NCBI RefSeq assembly: GCF_900091585.1
Contig: NZ_FMHT01000003.1
Location: forward strand, 4,579,501-4,643,500
Direction: 5' to 3'
DNA: 64,000 bases
DNA from: Micromonospora nigra
Lineage (GTDB): Bacteria; Actinomycetota; Actinomycetes; Mycobacteriales; Micromonosporaceae
The position numbers and the translations under genes are program-made. This document shows, in pieces, positions 54,328 to 64,000 of the stretch (position 1 is the first letter of the stretch; the number at the start of each line of letters is the position of its first letter). The notes under the pieces are model-generated. The model searched no databases. It saw nothing but the letters and a program-made list of their open reading frames with translations, and had not been told where the DNA came from.

Positions 54328-55605
54328 GTGGCGCAGGGTGCCGCACGGACGTACCGGCAGGTGGCCGTCGTGGTCGGTCTCGCCCTCGCGGTGACCGGTT
54401 TCCTGTCCGTCGCGGCGGTGCGGCACGGCTACTTCGACCTCCAGGTCTACCAGGGGGCCCTCACCTGGTGGGCGCGTGACGGCGGGGAACTGTACGACTT
54501 CCTCCGCCCGCGCACCCAGTACGGCTTCACGTACCCGCCGTTCGCGGCGCTGCTCATGCTGCCGATGGCGTACCTGCCGTGGAACGCGGCGATCGCCGTC
54601 AGCGTGACCGCGGGGGTGGCGGCCGCCGCAGTGGTGATCTGGTGGCTGCTCGACCCGGTATCCCGCCGGGCCGGCTGGACCCGCTGGTTCGCCTTCGCCG
54701 TCGTGCTCTGCCTGGCCGCCGCGTTCGAGCCGATGCGCGAGACGATCAACTTCGGCCAGGTCAACACGCTGCTGCTGTTCCTGGTGGCGGTGGACCTGCT
54801 GCGGCTGCTGCCGCGCGGGGACCGGTGGGCGGGGGTGGGCATCGGCCTGGCCACCGCGATCAAGCTGACGCCGGGCATCTTCATCGTCTACCTGCTGGTG
54901 ACCCGCCAGTGGCGGGCCGCGCTCACCGCGATGGCCACGGCAACCGGGGTGACGGTGCTGGCCGCCGCGTTGTTCCCGGACGCCTCCCGGGAGTTCTGGA
55001 CCGAGGCGTTGTGGAACACCAACCGGGTGGGTGAGCTGTCGTTCGTCTCCAACCAGTCGCTGCGTGGCGTGGTGGCCCGGCTCGATCCGGAGAGCCCCAG
55101 CACCCTGGCCTGGTTGGTGCTGGTCGCCGCGACCGTGGCGCTGTGGGTGTGGCGGTCCCGCGCCGCTGCCGCCGTCGACGACCACGCCACCGGCCTGGCG
55201 CTCACCGGCGCGGTGATGTGCCTGGTCAGCCCGGTCACCTGGGTGCACCACCTGGTGTGGCTGCTGCCGGCGCTGCTCCTGCTGCTGGACAGGGCGATGG
55301 CTGCTCCCGCGGGTGGCCGCCGCCGTCGCGGCCTGCTGACCGCCACGCTCGTCGGGTACGGGTTCCTGACGAGCCGGATCGTGTGGGCCTGGGAGAAGGA
55401 CTTCACCGGTGTCGACGGGTTCCTGGGCAGCAACGTCTACGTCTGGATCAGCCTGACGCTGCTGGCCTTCCTGCCGATCCGCCGTCGGAGGTCGCCCACC
55501 GGGTCAGCCGTCGAGGCGGCCGGCGTACCGCAACTCGACCAGTCCGACCGGCGGGCGCCCGCCGGACAGTGGCACCGGATAGGTCGACCGCTCGCCGTCC
55601 GGTGA
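54328..55605 (+). CDS. GT87/DUF2029 glycosyltransferase, polyprenol-phosphate dependent
   Basis: 425 residues with about ten membrane helices. The extracellular loop after helix 1 has GYFDLQVYQGALTWWARDGGELYDF (Asp in FDLQVY as a likely catalytic residue), then FTYPPFAALLMLP and ETINFGQVNTLLLFLVAVDL (about 150). CLVSPVTWVHHLVWLLP lies near 310. This matches the alpha-1,2-mannosyltransferase (PimE-like) family that uses polyprenol-phosphate mannose outside the membrane. The GTG at 54328 follows GGAGGAGG. The last 34 codons overlap the 3' end of the convergent GNAT gene by 102 bases. Confidence 0.9.
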   Translation: MAQGAARTYRQVAVVVGLALAVTGFLSVAAVRHGYFDLQVYQGALTWWARDGGELYDFLRPRTQYGFTYPPFAALLMLPMAYLPWNAAIAVSVTAGVAAAAVVIWWLLDPVSRRAGWTRWFAFAVVLCLAAAFEPMRETINFGQVNTLLLFLVAVDLLRLLPRGDRWAGVGIGLATAIKLTPGIFIVYLLVTRQWRAALTAMATATGVTVLAAALFPDASREFWTEALWNTNRVGELSFVSNQSLRGVVARLDPESPSTLAWLVLVAATVALWVWRSRAAAAVDDHATGLALTGAVMCLVSPVTWVHHLVWLLPALLLLLDRAMAAPAGGRRRRGLLTATLVGYGFLTSRIVWAWEKDFTGVDGFLGSNVYVWISLTLLAFLPIRRRRSPTGSAVEAAGVPQLDQSDRRAPAGQWHRIGRPLAVR

Positions 55606-56055
55606 CAGGCCGGCGCGCTGGTAGAAGCGGCGGGCCCGGTGGTTGTCCGCCAGCACCCACAGCCGGTACTCCGTCCAGCCCCGCTCGGTCAGCCCCGTCC
55701 GGGCCGCCGCGAGCAGCGCCCGGGCGGTGCCGTCGCCCCAGTGGACCGGCTCGACGTACAACGCGACCACCTCGCCGTACGCCGGGTCGAGGTCACCCCG
55801 GTCCTGGTTGTTCCGGTAGGGCCCGAAGGTGGTGAACCCGACGGGTCGGCCGTCGACCTCGGCCAGCAGGGTGGCGAAGGGGTGCTCCGGGTCGGCGGTG
55901 CCGAGGTCGCGCCGCCGCTGCGCCCAGGCCGCCGGGTTGAGCCGCGCCAGCACCTCCGCCGGCATGATCCCGGCGTAACCGGCCTGCCAGCCGTGCACGT
56001 GCACCCGGGCGACGGCGTCGGCGTCGGCGGATTCCTCGCGGCGGATGGTCAGCAT
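55504..56055 (-). CDS. GNAT family N-acetyltransferase
   Basis: 183 residues. TIRREESADADAVARVHVHGWQAGYAGIMP opens the fold, VVALYVEPVHWGDGTARALLAAA (about 93-115) is the acetyl-CoA-binding region, and LWVLADNHRARRFYQRAGLSPDGE follows. The binding loop lacks the usual QxxGxG and reads VHWGDGTA instead, still glycine-containing. The substrate is unknown. Its 3' end overlaps the GT87 gene, and it is divergent from the winged-helix gene with 78 bases between the two starts. Confidence 0.92.
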   Translation of the reverse strand: MLTIRREESADADAVARVHVHGWQAGYAGIMPAEVLARLNPAAWAQRRRDLGTADPEHPFATLLAEVDGRPVGFTTFGPYRNNQDRGDLDPAYGEVVALYVEPVHWGDGTARALLAAARTGLTERGWTEYRLWVLADNHRARRFYQRAGLSPDGERSTYPVPLSGGRPPVGLVELRYAGRLDG

Positions 56056-56119
56056 GCGTCCGTTGTATGCCCCCTCGGGCGATCGGTCCAGTGTCCGCTC
56101 CGGTGTCGTACGGCTGGTC

Positions 56120-56125
56120 TAGGGT
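56120..56125 (+). promoter_or_regulatory. -10 box of the winged-helix glycosylase-like gene
   Basis: TAGGGT ends eight bases before the ATG at 56134, and no Shine-Dalgarno is visible. This suggests a leaderless or near-leaderless transcript. Confidence 0.45.
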
Positions 56126-56133
56126 GCTCGGCG

Positions 56134-57363
56134 ATGACCGCACCCGATTCACTCTCGCTCGCCCAGGCGCGCCGGGTGGCGCTCGCCGCCCAGGGCTTCA
56201 CCGACCCGCCGCCCGCCGGCGTGCCCACCCGACGGCACCTGCGCCGGGTGCTCGACCGGGTCGGGCTGATCCAGATGGATTCGGTCAACGTGCTGCAACG
56301 CGCCCACTACCTGCCGCTCTACAGCCGGTTGGGGCCCTACCCGACGGCGCTGCTCGACACGGCGGCCTACCGCCGGCCCCGGGAACTGTTCGAATACTGG
56401 GGCCACGAGGCGTCGCTGGTGCCCGTGGAGCTGCACGCGGCGCTGCGCTGGCGGATGGCGCGGGCCCGCGACGAGGCGTGGGGCGGCATGCGCCGGATCG
56501 CCACCGAGCAGCCCGGGCTCGTGGCCTGGGTGCGCGACGAGGTGGCCGCCCGGGGGCCGTTGACCGCCGCCGAGATCGAGCACGACGCGCCCCGGGAAAC
56601 GGGCAACTGGGGCTGGAACTGGTCGGCGGTGAAACGGGCGCTGGAGTTCCTGTTCTGGGCCGGTGAGGTGTGCGCCGCCGATCGCACCGCCGCCTTCGCC
56701 CGTCGCTACGACCTGCCCGAGCGCGTGCTGCCGGCCGCCGTGCGGGACGCGCCCACCCCGACCGACGCCGAGGCGTACCGCACTCTGGTGGGCGTGGCTG
56801 CCCGCGCCCTGGGCGTCGCGGCGGAGCCGGAACTGCGCGACTACTTCCGGCTGCCGCTGGCCGGTGCCCGGCAGGCGGTCGCCGACCTGGTCGAGGCCGG
56901 CGACCTGCTGCCGGTGACCGTGCCGGGCTGGCGGCAGCAGGCCTGGCTGCACGCCGGCGCCCGGCTGCCCCGCCGGGTGAGCCGTGCCACCCTGGTCAGC
57001 CCGTTCGACCCGCTGGTGTGGGAGCGGGGGCGCACCGAGCGGCTGTTCGGGTTCAGCTACCGCATCGAGATCTACGTGCCGGCCCCGCAACGGGTGCACG
57101 GCTACTACGTGCTGCCGTTCCTCCAGGGCGACCGGTTCACCGCCCGGGTCGACCTGAAGGCCGACCGCAGGGCCGGGGTGCTGCTGGTGCCGGCGGCGTG
57201 GGTGGAGCCGGGCGTCGACCCGGGGGAGACGGCGGTGGCGCTGGCCGCGGAGCTGTACCGGATGGCGGGCTGGCTCGGGCTGGACGCGGTCGCGCCACCC
57301 GCCGCCGGGGACCTGGCGGAGCCTCTAGCCGCCGCACTGGCGGGCGTCGCCGGTGTACGGTGA
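56134..57363 (+). CDS. winged-helix (HTH_42) protein, YcaQ/AlkX-like DNA glycosylase candidate
   Basis: 409 residues, full length for the HTH_42 family. Tandem winged helices start with SLAQARRVALAAQGF and RVLDRVGLIQMDSVNVLQRAHYLPLYSRLGPY (about 45-75). FEYWGHEASLVP (about 88) and VSRATLVSPFDPLVWERGRTERLFGFSYRIEIYVPAPQRVHGYYVLPFL (about 280-330) are also family marks. The QMD in LIQMDSV is a QxD pattern, seen in AlkX-like enzymes such as E. coli YcaQ, which unhooks interstrand DNA crosslinks; AlkZ-type self-resistance enzymes have QxQ. Glycosylase activity is inferred from the family. The stop overlaps the DUF2752 gene. Confidence 0.9.
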   Translation: MTAPDSLSLAQARRVALAAQGFTDPPPAGVPTRRHLRRVLDRVGLIQMDSVNVLQRAHYLPLYSRLGPYPTALLDTAAYRRPRELFEYWGHEASLVPVELHAALRWRMARARDEAWGGMRRIATEQPGLVAWVRDEVAARGPLTAAEIEHDAPRETGNWGWNWSAVKRALEFLFWAGEVCAADRTAAFARRYDLPERVLPAAVRDAPTPTDAEAYRTLVGVAARALGVAAEPELRDYFRLPLAGARQAVADLVEAGDLLPVTVPGWRQQAWLHAGARLPRRVSRATLVSPFDPLVWERGRTERLFGFSYRIEIYVPAPQRVHGYYVLPFLQGDRFTARVDLKADRRAGVLLVPAAWVEPGVDPGETAVALAAELYRMAGWLGLDAVAPPAAGDLAEPLAAALAGVAGVR

Positions 57364-57917
57364 GATTCGTGACGAGCGTTGACGGACCGGCCACCCCGCC
57401 GCCCCCTCCGGTCGACTCCGCGCCCACGGGATGGCCGGCTACGCAGACGGGGCCCTACCCCGTCGTCGAGTCCGACCGGTTCACCCGCTTCGTGGTGCGG
57501 CTCCACGAACGGTCACCCCGCTGGGTCGTGCCCCTGGCCGCCGTGGGTTGTGTCGCCGCCGGCATCGGTTACACCATGCTGAGCGACCCCACCCGCTCGG
57601 CGCCCGACGCCGCGCCGACCTGCCTGCTCAAGCTCACCACGGGTCTGGACTGTCCGGGCTGCGGCGGCACCCGGGCGATGTGGTACGTGCTGCACGCCGA
57701 TCTGCCGGCCGCCGCCCGTCACCACTTCCTGCTGGTGTTCGCGATGCCCTTCCTGGCGTATCTCTTCGTGGCCTGGGCCGGGCGACAGGCGTTCGGTTGG
57801 CGGCTGCCGGAGCTGCGGATCAGCCCCAAGATGATCGGTGGGTTCCTGGCCGCCTGGCTCGCCTTCTCGGTGGTGCGCAACCTGCCCTGGGCCCCGTTCA
57901 CCGCGCTCTACGTCTGA
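57360..57917 (+). CDS. DUF2752 membrane protein
   Basis: 185 residues. About 65 Pro-rich residues precede a first helix (WVVPLAAVGCVAAGIGYTML). The family signature is CPGCGGTRAMW at about 102-112, and three further helices follow. The Cys-rich motif is diagnostic of DUF2752, and its function is unknown. The GTG overlaps the preceding stop (GTGA), so it is cotranslated with the glycosylase-like gene; a GTG at 57369 is an alternative. Confidence 0.92.
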   Translation: MRFVTSVDGPATPPPPPVDSAPTGWPATQTGPYPVVESDRFTRFVVRLHERSPRWVVPLAAVGCVAAGIGYTMLSDPTRSAPDAAPTCLLKLTTGLDCPGCGGTRAMWYVLHADLPAAARHHFLLVFAMPFLAYLFVAWAGRQAFGWRLPELRISPKMIGGFLAAWLAFSVVRNLPWAPFTALYV

Positions 57918-57959
57918 CGGGCGGGCGGCAGACCCGTCGGCGGCGCGGGCGGGTCCGGT

Positions 57960-57988
57960 TTGGGTCGGCTGGGCGCCGCCGCTACAGT
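57960..57988 (+). promoter_or_regulatory. promoter of thyX
   Basis: TTGGGT at 57960-57965, a 17-bp spacer, then TACAGT at 57983-57988. The box ends seven bases before the thyX ATG, so the mRNA is probably leaderless. Confidence 0.65.
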
Positions 57989-57995
57989 CCCAGGA

Positions 57996-58748
57996 ATGCC
58001 GGAGATGGTGCACCCCCAGGTCAAGCTCGTCGCGTGGACCCACTTCGAGGCGCCGGACGACGTGCCGTGGTCCACGGATGCCGAGGGCGGTCAGGCGCTC
58101 GCCGAGTTCGCCGGGCGCGCCTGCTACCAGAGCTGGAAGAAGCCGAACCCGGCCACCGCCACCAATGCCGGCTACCTGGCGCACATCCTGGAGGTCGGTC
58201 ACCTGTCCGTGCTGGAGCACGGCTCGGTGAGCTTCTACTTCACCGGGGTGTCCCGCTCGTTCACCCACGAGCTGATCCGGCACCGGCACTTCTCGTACTC
58301 GCAGTTGTCCCAGCGGTACGTGCCGGAGCGCGACGCCGCGATGGTCGAGCCGACGGTGATCGCCGAGGACCCGGAGCTGCACAAGCGGTTCGTGGAGGCG
58401 TCCGAGGCGGCCGTGCGGGCGTACAACGAGTTGCTGGAGGGGCTGGAGCGGCGCTTCGTCGATGTGGCGAACCCCACCCTGCGGCGCAAGCAGGCCCGGC
58501 AGGCGGCCCGGGCGGTGCTGCCGAACGCCACGGAGACCCGCATCGTGGTGACCGGCAACTACCGGGCTTGGCGGCACTTCATCGCGATGCGGGCCACCGA
58601 GCACGCCGACGTGGAGATCCGCGAGCTGGCCGTGGAGTGCCTGCGCCAGCTCCAGGGGGTCGCTCCGCACGTCTTCGCCGACTTCGTCATCTCCACCCTG
58701 CCCGACGGCTCCGAGGTCGCGGCGAGCCCGCACGCCCAGGGGTCCTGA
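57996..58748 (+). CDS. thyX: FAD-dependent thymidylate synthase
   Basis: 250 residues. ThyX makes dTMP from dUMP using methylene-THF, with FAD and NADPH. The signature [14 protein letters not shown] at about 90-103 matches RHRxxSxxxx[25 protein letters not shown] precedes it, and [35 protein letters not shown] carries further flavin and nucleotide contacts. A later ATG at 58005 would remove three residues. thyX and dapA are neighbours in M. tuberculosis too (Rv2754c, Rv2753c). No thyA is in the window. Confidence 0.97.
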   Translation: MPEMVHPQVKLVAWTHFEAPDDVPWSTDAEGGQALAEFAGRACYQSWKKPNPATATNAGYLAHILEVGHLSVLEHGSVSFYFTGVSRSFTHELIRHRHFSYSQLSQRYVPERDAAMVEPTVIAEDPELHKRFVEASEAAVRAYNELLEGLERRFVDVANPTLRRKQARQAARAVLPNATETRIVVTGNYRAWRHFIAMRATEHADVEIRELAVECLRQLQGVAPHVFADFVISTLPDGSEVAASPHAQGS

Positions 58749-58782
58749 GCCCTTCCCCGGCGGGCGGCCGCGGGCCGTCCGC

Positions 58783-58788
58783 TAGGTT
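58783..58788 (+). promoter_or_regulatory. -10 box of dapA (leaderless)
   Basis: TAGGTT ends six bases before the dapA ATG, and no ribosome binding site is present. The element is the same hexamer, at nearly the same spacing, as at dapB. Confidence 0.6.
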
Positions 58789-58794
58789 GTCACC

Positions 58795-59721
58795 ATGACG
58801 CACGACCACCCTGACACCCCGGCCCGGGCGGCCTCCCGTCCCTTCGGGCGGCTGATCACTGCCATGGTGACGCCGTTCACGGCCGACGGCGCGCTCGACC
58901 TGGACGGCGCGGCCCGGCTGGCCGCCCACCTCGTCGACGAGCAGGGCAACGACGCGCTGGTGCTCAACGGCACCACCGGCGAGTCGCCGACCACCACCGA
59001 CGCGGAGAAGGAACGTCTCGTCCGCGCCGTGGTGGAGGCCGTGGGCGACCGGGCGCGAATCCTGGCCGGGGTGGGCACCAACGACACCCGGCACACCATC
59101 GAGCTGGCCGCAGCCGCGGAGAAGGCCGGCGCGCACGGGCTGCTGGTGGTCACGCCGTACTACAACAAGCCGCCGCAGGCCGGGCTGCTGCGGCACTTCA
59201 CCGCGGTCGCGGACGCCACCGGCCTGCCGGTGATGCTCTACGACATCCCGCACCGCGCCGGTGTGCCCATCGAGACCGAGACGCTGGTGCGTCTCGCCGA
59301 GCACGGCCGGATCGTCGCGGTCAAGGACGCCAAGAACGACCTGACCGCGACCAGCTGGGTGACCAGCCGCAGCAGCCTGGCGTTCTACAGCGGCGACGAC
59401 TCCTGCACCCTGCCCGCGCTGGCCGTCGGCTGCGTCGGCGTGGTGGGCACGTCGACGCACTTCACCGGCGTACAGACCAAGCGGATGATCGAGGCGTACG
59501 ACGCGGGGGACAACGCCGCCGCGCTCGCCCTGCACCGGCAACTGCTGCCGCTGTACACGGGGATCTTCCGTACCCAGGGTGTGATCCTGGTGAAGGCGGG
59601 TCTCACGGCCACGGGTCTGCCCGCCGGCCCGGTGCGGTCGCCGCTGGTGGACGCGACCGCCGACCAGCTCGCCCAGCTGCGCGCCGACTGCGCGGCGGCG
59701 GGCCTCGCACTTCCCGAATGA
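58795..59721 (+). CDS. dapA: 4-hydroxy-tetrahydrodipicolinate synthase
   Basis: 308 residues. DapA condenses pyruvate with aspartate semialdehyde, the first lysine/DAP step. The TIM barrel shows LNGTTGESPTTTDAEK (about 57-72), VTPYYNKPPQAGLLRHF with the catalytic Tyr (about 118-140), YDIPHRAGVPI and the Schiff-base Lys in IVAVKDAKNDL (about 178). The start is an ATG with a leaderless-type promoter. RNase J follows after 52 bases, the same order as Rv2753c-Rv2752c. Confidence 0.97.
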   Translation: MTHDHPDTPARAASRPFGRLITAMVTPFTADGALDLDGAARLAAHLVDEQGNDALVLNGTTGESPTTTDAEKERLVRAVVEAVGDRARILAGVGTNDTRHTIELAAAAEKAGAHGLLVVTPYYNKPPQAGLLRHFTAVADATGLPVMLYDIPHRAGVPIETETLVRLAEHGRIVAVKDAKNDLTATSWVTSRSSLAFYSGDDSCTLPALAVGCVGVVGTSTHFTGVQTKRMIEAYDAGDNAAALALHRQLLPLYTGIFRTQGVILVKAGLTATGLPAGPVRSPLVDATADQLAQLRADCAAAGLALPE

Positions 59722-59773
59722 CCGAACGACACGACGGACGCCGGTTGACGGCGTCGCAGAATGAGGTGGACGC

Positions 59774-61462
<1,689 letters not shown>

Positions 61463-61547
61463 TCGCCGGTTCCTTCAACCTTCGGGCCGTTTCGTCCGTA
61501 CCTCGTGTCGGTAGGCGTACCCACGCCCGCCGGGAGGAGCATGGCGG

Positions 61548-62732
61548 ATGGACCGCAGACGATTGACAGCCATCGGTGTAGTGGTGGCGGCGGTGGGCGC
61601 GGCGGCAGCGGTGACCCTGCCGTCGTTCGCGGGTGACGGAGCCGCCCCGCGTGGACCCGTCGCGACGGCGGGAACGGTGGACGGGGCCGCGCCGGAGGTC
61701 GTCGACGCGATGCGGCGGGACCTGCGCCTCGACCGGCGGCAGGTGGTGGCGCGGCTGAAGACGGAACGCTGGGCGTCCGGCGTGGTCGAGCAGCTGCGCT
61801 CGGACCTGGGCGCAAGCTACGGGGGCAGTTGGCTCAGCGCCGACGGCAGCCAACTCACCGTCGCCGTGGCGGACCGGGCCGAGGCCGACCGGGTACGCGC
61901 GGCCGGGGCGGTGCCGAAGGTCGTCGTACGGGGCGTGGCGCAGCTCGACGCGCTGAAGACCCGGATGGACCGGGCCGCCGCAGGTGCGGCGGGCGTCACC
62001 GGCTGGTACGTCGACGTGGCGTCCAACTCCGTGGTGGTGCTCGCCCGGCCTGGTGCCGAGGACGCCGGCTGGGGCTTCGTCGCCCGCACCGGCGTGCCCC
62101 GCCAGGCCGTACGCGTGCAGGTCTCACCGGAACAGCCCCGGCTGTTCGCCGACGTGCGGGGCGGCGACCCGTACTTCATCGGCTCCGGCCGCTGCTCGGT
62201 GGGCTTCGCGGTCGTCGGCGGGTTCGTCACCGCGGGGCACTGCGGGCGGGTGGGGGACCGCACCACCGGGGCCGACCGGGCCCCACAGGGAGTCTTCCGC
62301 GCCTCGTCGTTCCCCGGTGACGACTGGGCGTTCGTCCAGGTCAACGCCAACACGAGGGTCCTGCCGGAGGTCACCGACTTCCGGGGCGGCTCGGCGCTGG
62401 TGGCGGGTTCGCGGGAGGTGCCGGTCGGGTCGTCGATCTGCCGCTCCGGCTCCACCACGGGGGTGCGCTGCGGCACCGTCCAGGCCCGCAACGCCACCGT
62501 CCGGTACCCGGAGGGTGCGGTGAGCGGCCTGGTCCGCACCAACGTGTGCGCCGAGCCCGGTGACTCCGGCGGTTCGTGGATCTCCGGCAACCAGGCGCAG
62601 GGCGTGACGTCCGGCGGATCCGGCACCTGCACCGTCGGTGGCACCACGTTCTACCAGCCGGTCAACGAGATCCTCCAGCGCAACAACCTGACGTTGGTCA
62701 CCGCCGGCTCGGTGGCGCGCGGCCGGCGCTGA
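61548..62732 (+). CDS. secreted S1 serine protease with alpha-lytic-type propeptide
   Basis: 394 residues. A signal peptide (about 1-29, RRRLTAIGVVVAAVGAAAAV) precedes a propeptide (about 45-195) with VVDAMRRDLRLDRRQVVARL, the pro-region type of streptogrisin and alpha-lytic protease. The mature domain (about 200-390) has the catalytic His in TAGHCG, Asp in GDDWAFVQV and Ser in EPGDSGGSW. Three Cys pairs are plausible: around the His, in ICRSGSTTGVRCG, and in NVCAEPGDSGG with GTCTVGG. The ATG follows GGGAGGAGC; an earlier ATG at 61541 is out of frame. The protease folds outside the cell with help of its propeptide. Confidence 0.95.
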   Translation: MDRRRLTAIGVVVAAVGAAAAVTLPSFAGDGAAPRGPVATAGTVDGAAPEVVDAMRRDLRLDRRQVVARLKTERWASGVVEQLRSDLGASYGGSWLSADGSQLTVAVADRAEADRVRAAGAVPKVVVRGVAQLDALKTRMDRAAAGAAGVTGWYVDVASNSVVVLARPGAEDAGWGFVARTGVPRQAVRVQVSPEQPRLFADVRGGDPYFIGSGRCSVGFAVVGGFVTAGHCGRVGDRTTGADRAPQGVFRASSFPGDDWAFVQVNANTRVLPEVTDFRGGSALVAGSREVPVGSSICRSGSTTGVRCGTVQARNATVRYPEGAVSGLVRTNVCAEPGDSGGSWISGNQAQGVTSGGSGTCTVGGTTFYQPVNEILQRNNLTLVTAGSVARGRR

Positions 62733-62737
62733 CGCAT

Positions 62738-62782
62738 CCCCCTCGTGCGGGGGCTCCGGCCCGCTTCCCCCTCGTGCGGGGG
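62738..62782. terminator. tandem hairpins between convergent genes
   Basis: CCCCC-TCGTGC-GGGGG occurs twice with a 29-bp period (62738-62753 and 62767-62782), each within the same 24-bp repeat. They lie between the protease stop and the stop of the converging YbjN gene, so they may act as a bidirectional terminator. Confidence 0.6.
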
Positions 62783-62814
62783 CTCCGGCCGGATGCCGGG
62801 GCCCCCGCCGGCGG

Positions 62815-64000
62815 TCAGGGCAGCGCGGCGACCGCCCGCACGTACGCGAGGCCGGTCCGTACGGTCGCCTCCACCAGCACGGCGAGCTGTTCCGGGGCCA
62901 CCCCGTACGCCAGGTCGGTGGTCACGTCGCCCGCGAGCACCAGATCGTCGTCGACCTCGTGCACGTACGCCTTGGGCAGCAGCCGGTCCCGGTTCCAGGC
63001 GTTGCAGAACGCGTACGCCTCGGCGCGGCGGCCCGCCGGCAGGCGGCGTGCCGCGACCACCCGGGCGTGCAGGATGTCGCCCCGCCGCCCGGCCCGCCGG
63101 AAGTCGACCACCGCGTCGTCCCAGCGGCCCCGCACCGTCCCGTCGTCGACCAGCGTGTACCGGTCGCCGCGCCGGTCGAGGACGGCGGTGAGCATCGCGA
63201 CGGTGAGGGACCCGATCTCGTCCGGCGCGGTGCCGGCCGTGCTGGCGTCCGTCGCGTCGCTGCCGGCATCGTCGGGGCCGTCCTCGTCCGGGTCGGTCCC
63301 GTCCGGCGGGTCGGGGGCGGGCAGTGGTGTGGCTGCGGCCAGTGGACGCTGCGCCAGCCACGACGCCATCCGCCCGGACTGGTGCCCGGTGCCGTTGCGG
63401 GCGTCGAAGCTGCCGGCCAACGCCGATGCCGCGGCCAGCAGTCGGGTGCCGAGCGCGGCCACGGCGATGTCCGCCGCGGGCCGTTCCGGGCCCGCCGGCC
63501 AGTGCACCGGCCGGTGTCCGAGGCCCGCCTCGACGGCGAGAGCGCAGACCAGCGCCCCGGCGGCGGCGAACTCCATCGCCGACAGGTCGTCGGGTGGCCG
63601 GTCCCAGCGGGGCAACTGCTCGGCCAGGATCGCCAACCCCCGCTCCGGGTGACCGCCGAGCGCGCAGAACCGCAGGTGCGTCGCGAGGTGGTCGAACGTC
63701 CCCGGATCCCGCCGGTGCCGCCGGTACGCCCGCAGGTGCGCTTGCGCCGCCCGGTCGGGCTCGCCCGCGTGCAGCAGGGGCAGCAGCGCGCCGGTCAGGG
63801 CCGCCTCCGGCTGGCCGGTGCAGCCGGCGGGACGCGCGATCAGCGGCTCGAGCAGGGCGAGCGCCTCGGCCCAGTCGCCCCACCCGGCCAGCAGCTCCGC
63901 CTGGCGCACCGGCAGGCAGTCCGGGCAACCCGCGGCCGGGTCCGGGCCGGCCACCCGCCACCGGTGCCACCAGCGCCGGGCGGCCGGCTCGTCGCCCACG
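62815..64000 (-). CDS. YbjN-domain protein, partial at window edge
   Basis: At least 394 residues. The right edge of the window falls at the 5' end; a GTG at 63999 is the last possible start seen, but the frame may continue. The N-terminal 190 residues are helical and TPR-like (RQAELLAGWGDWAEALALLEPLI, HLRFCALGGHPERGLAILAEQ). An acidic, Pro-rich linker (about 225-260) follows. The C-terminal domain (about 265-394) is YbjN/SR1PM-like, with VAARRLPAGRRAEAYAFCNAWNRDRLLPKAYV and DVTTDLAYGVAPEQLAVLVEATVRTGLAYV. YbjN proteins resemble type III secretion chaperones and their role is uncertain. Confidence 0.8.
   Translation of the reverse strand, partial: VGDEPAARRWWHRWRVAGPDPAAGCPDCLPVRQAELLAGWGDWAEALALLEPLIARPAGCTGQPEAALTGALLPLLHAGEPDRAAQAHLRAYRRHRRDPGTFDHLATHLRFCALGGHPERGLAILAEQLPRWDRPPDDLSAMEFAAAGALVCALAVEAGLGHRPVHWPAGPERPAADIAVAALGTRLLAAASALAGSFDARNGTGHQSGRMASWLAQRPLAAATPLPAPDPPDGTDPDEDGPDDAGSDATDASTAGTAPDEIGSLTVAMLTAVLDRRGDRYTLVDDGTVRGRWDDAVVDFRRAGRRGDILHARVVAARRLPAGRRAEAYAFCNAWNRDRLLPKAYVHEVDDDLVLAGDVTTDLAYGVAPEQLAVLVEATVRTGLAYVRAVAALP

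Overview
The window is chromosomal DNA from a very GC-rich actinobacterium, most likely Micromonosporaceae (Micromonospora or a close relative). The evidence is heavy use of GTG starts, third codon positions saturated with G/C, an Scr1/XRE + DUF397 pair, DUF574-type methyltransferase, a nitroreductase of the F420-dependent Ddn type, an alpha-lytic/streptogrisin-like S1 protease, and a backbone whose order matches the actinobacterial run from dxr to rnj (Rv2870c down to Rv2752c in Mycobacterium tuberculosis, from memory of that genome). The assignment to genus is inference.

Layout. 1-3.1 kb is accessory DNA: a decayed ISAs1-family transposase cut by the window edge, two small conserved actinobacterial proteins of unknown role, an XRE/DUF5753 regulator with its DUF397 partner, and a 14-bp tandem repeat. 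3.2-7.7 kb is the dxr-rip1-ispG operon (two MEP isoprenoid enzymes around a site-2 protease) followed by a GNAT protein. 8-18.8 kb holds a fused four-domain ABC exporter with asymmetric ATPase sites, a DUF998 membrane protein with an Old Yellow Enzyme, a thiolase, a DUF574 methyltransferase, a PAS-GGDEF-EAL cyclic-di-GMP protein whose stop codon opens into a 27-bp minisatellite, and a DUF456 membrane protein. 19.1-22.8 kb is a glnA4-like/aldehyde dehydrogenase/SDR operon behind a clear promoter, probably for amine or polyamine breakdown. 23-27 kb holds a 1216-residue sensor that combines a hybrid histidine kinase, a SpoIIE phosphatase and an RsbW-like kinase domain, convergent with a STAS anti-anti-sigma factor. 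27-35.2 kb carries map, a VIT1-type transporter, a nucleotidyltransferase-like protein, a Ddn-type protein, a PadR-ABC-FtsX operon with a palindromic operator, and a lipoprotein/DUF4439 pair.

35.3-53.2 kb is the translation and RNA core: rimP-nusA-ylxR-infB, a 17-bp terminator hairpin, ylxP, rbfA-DHH phosphoesterase, two small membrane proteins, a candidate 29-residue protein, a MATE pump, truB, ribF, rpsO, pnp, an M16 protease and dapB. 53.2-64 kb mixes lysine/DNA precursor genes (thyX, dapA) and RNase J with GNAT, VOC, GT87, a YcaQ/AlkX-like DNA glycosylase candidate and DUF2752 proteins, then a secreted S1 protease and a YbjN-domain protein running off the right edge.

No rRNA, tRNA, CRISPR array or intact mobile element was seen. 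Promoters with TAnnnT -10 boxes lying 7-9 nt ahead of start codons suggest many leaderless transcripts. The most unusual items are the all-in-one partner-switching sensor, the asymmetric fused ABC exporter, the in-frame minisatellite after the cyclic-di-GMP gene, the PadR operator and the small 29-residue reading frame.
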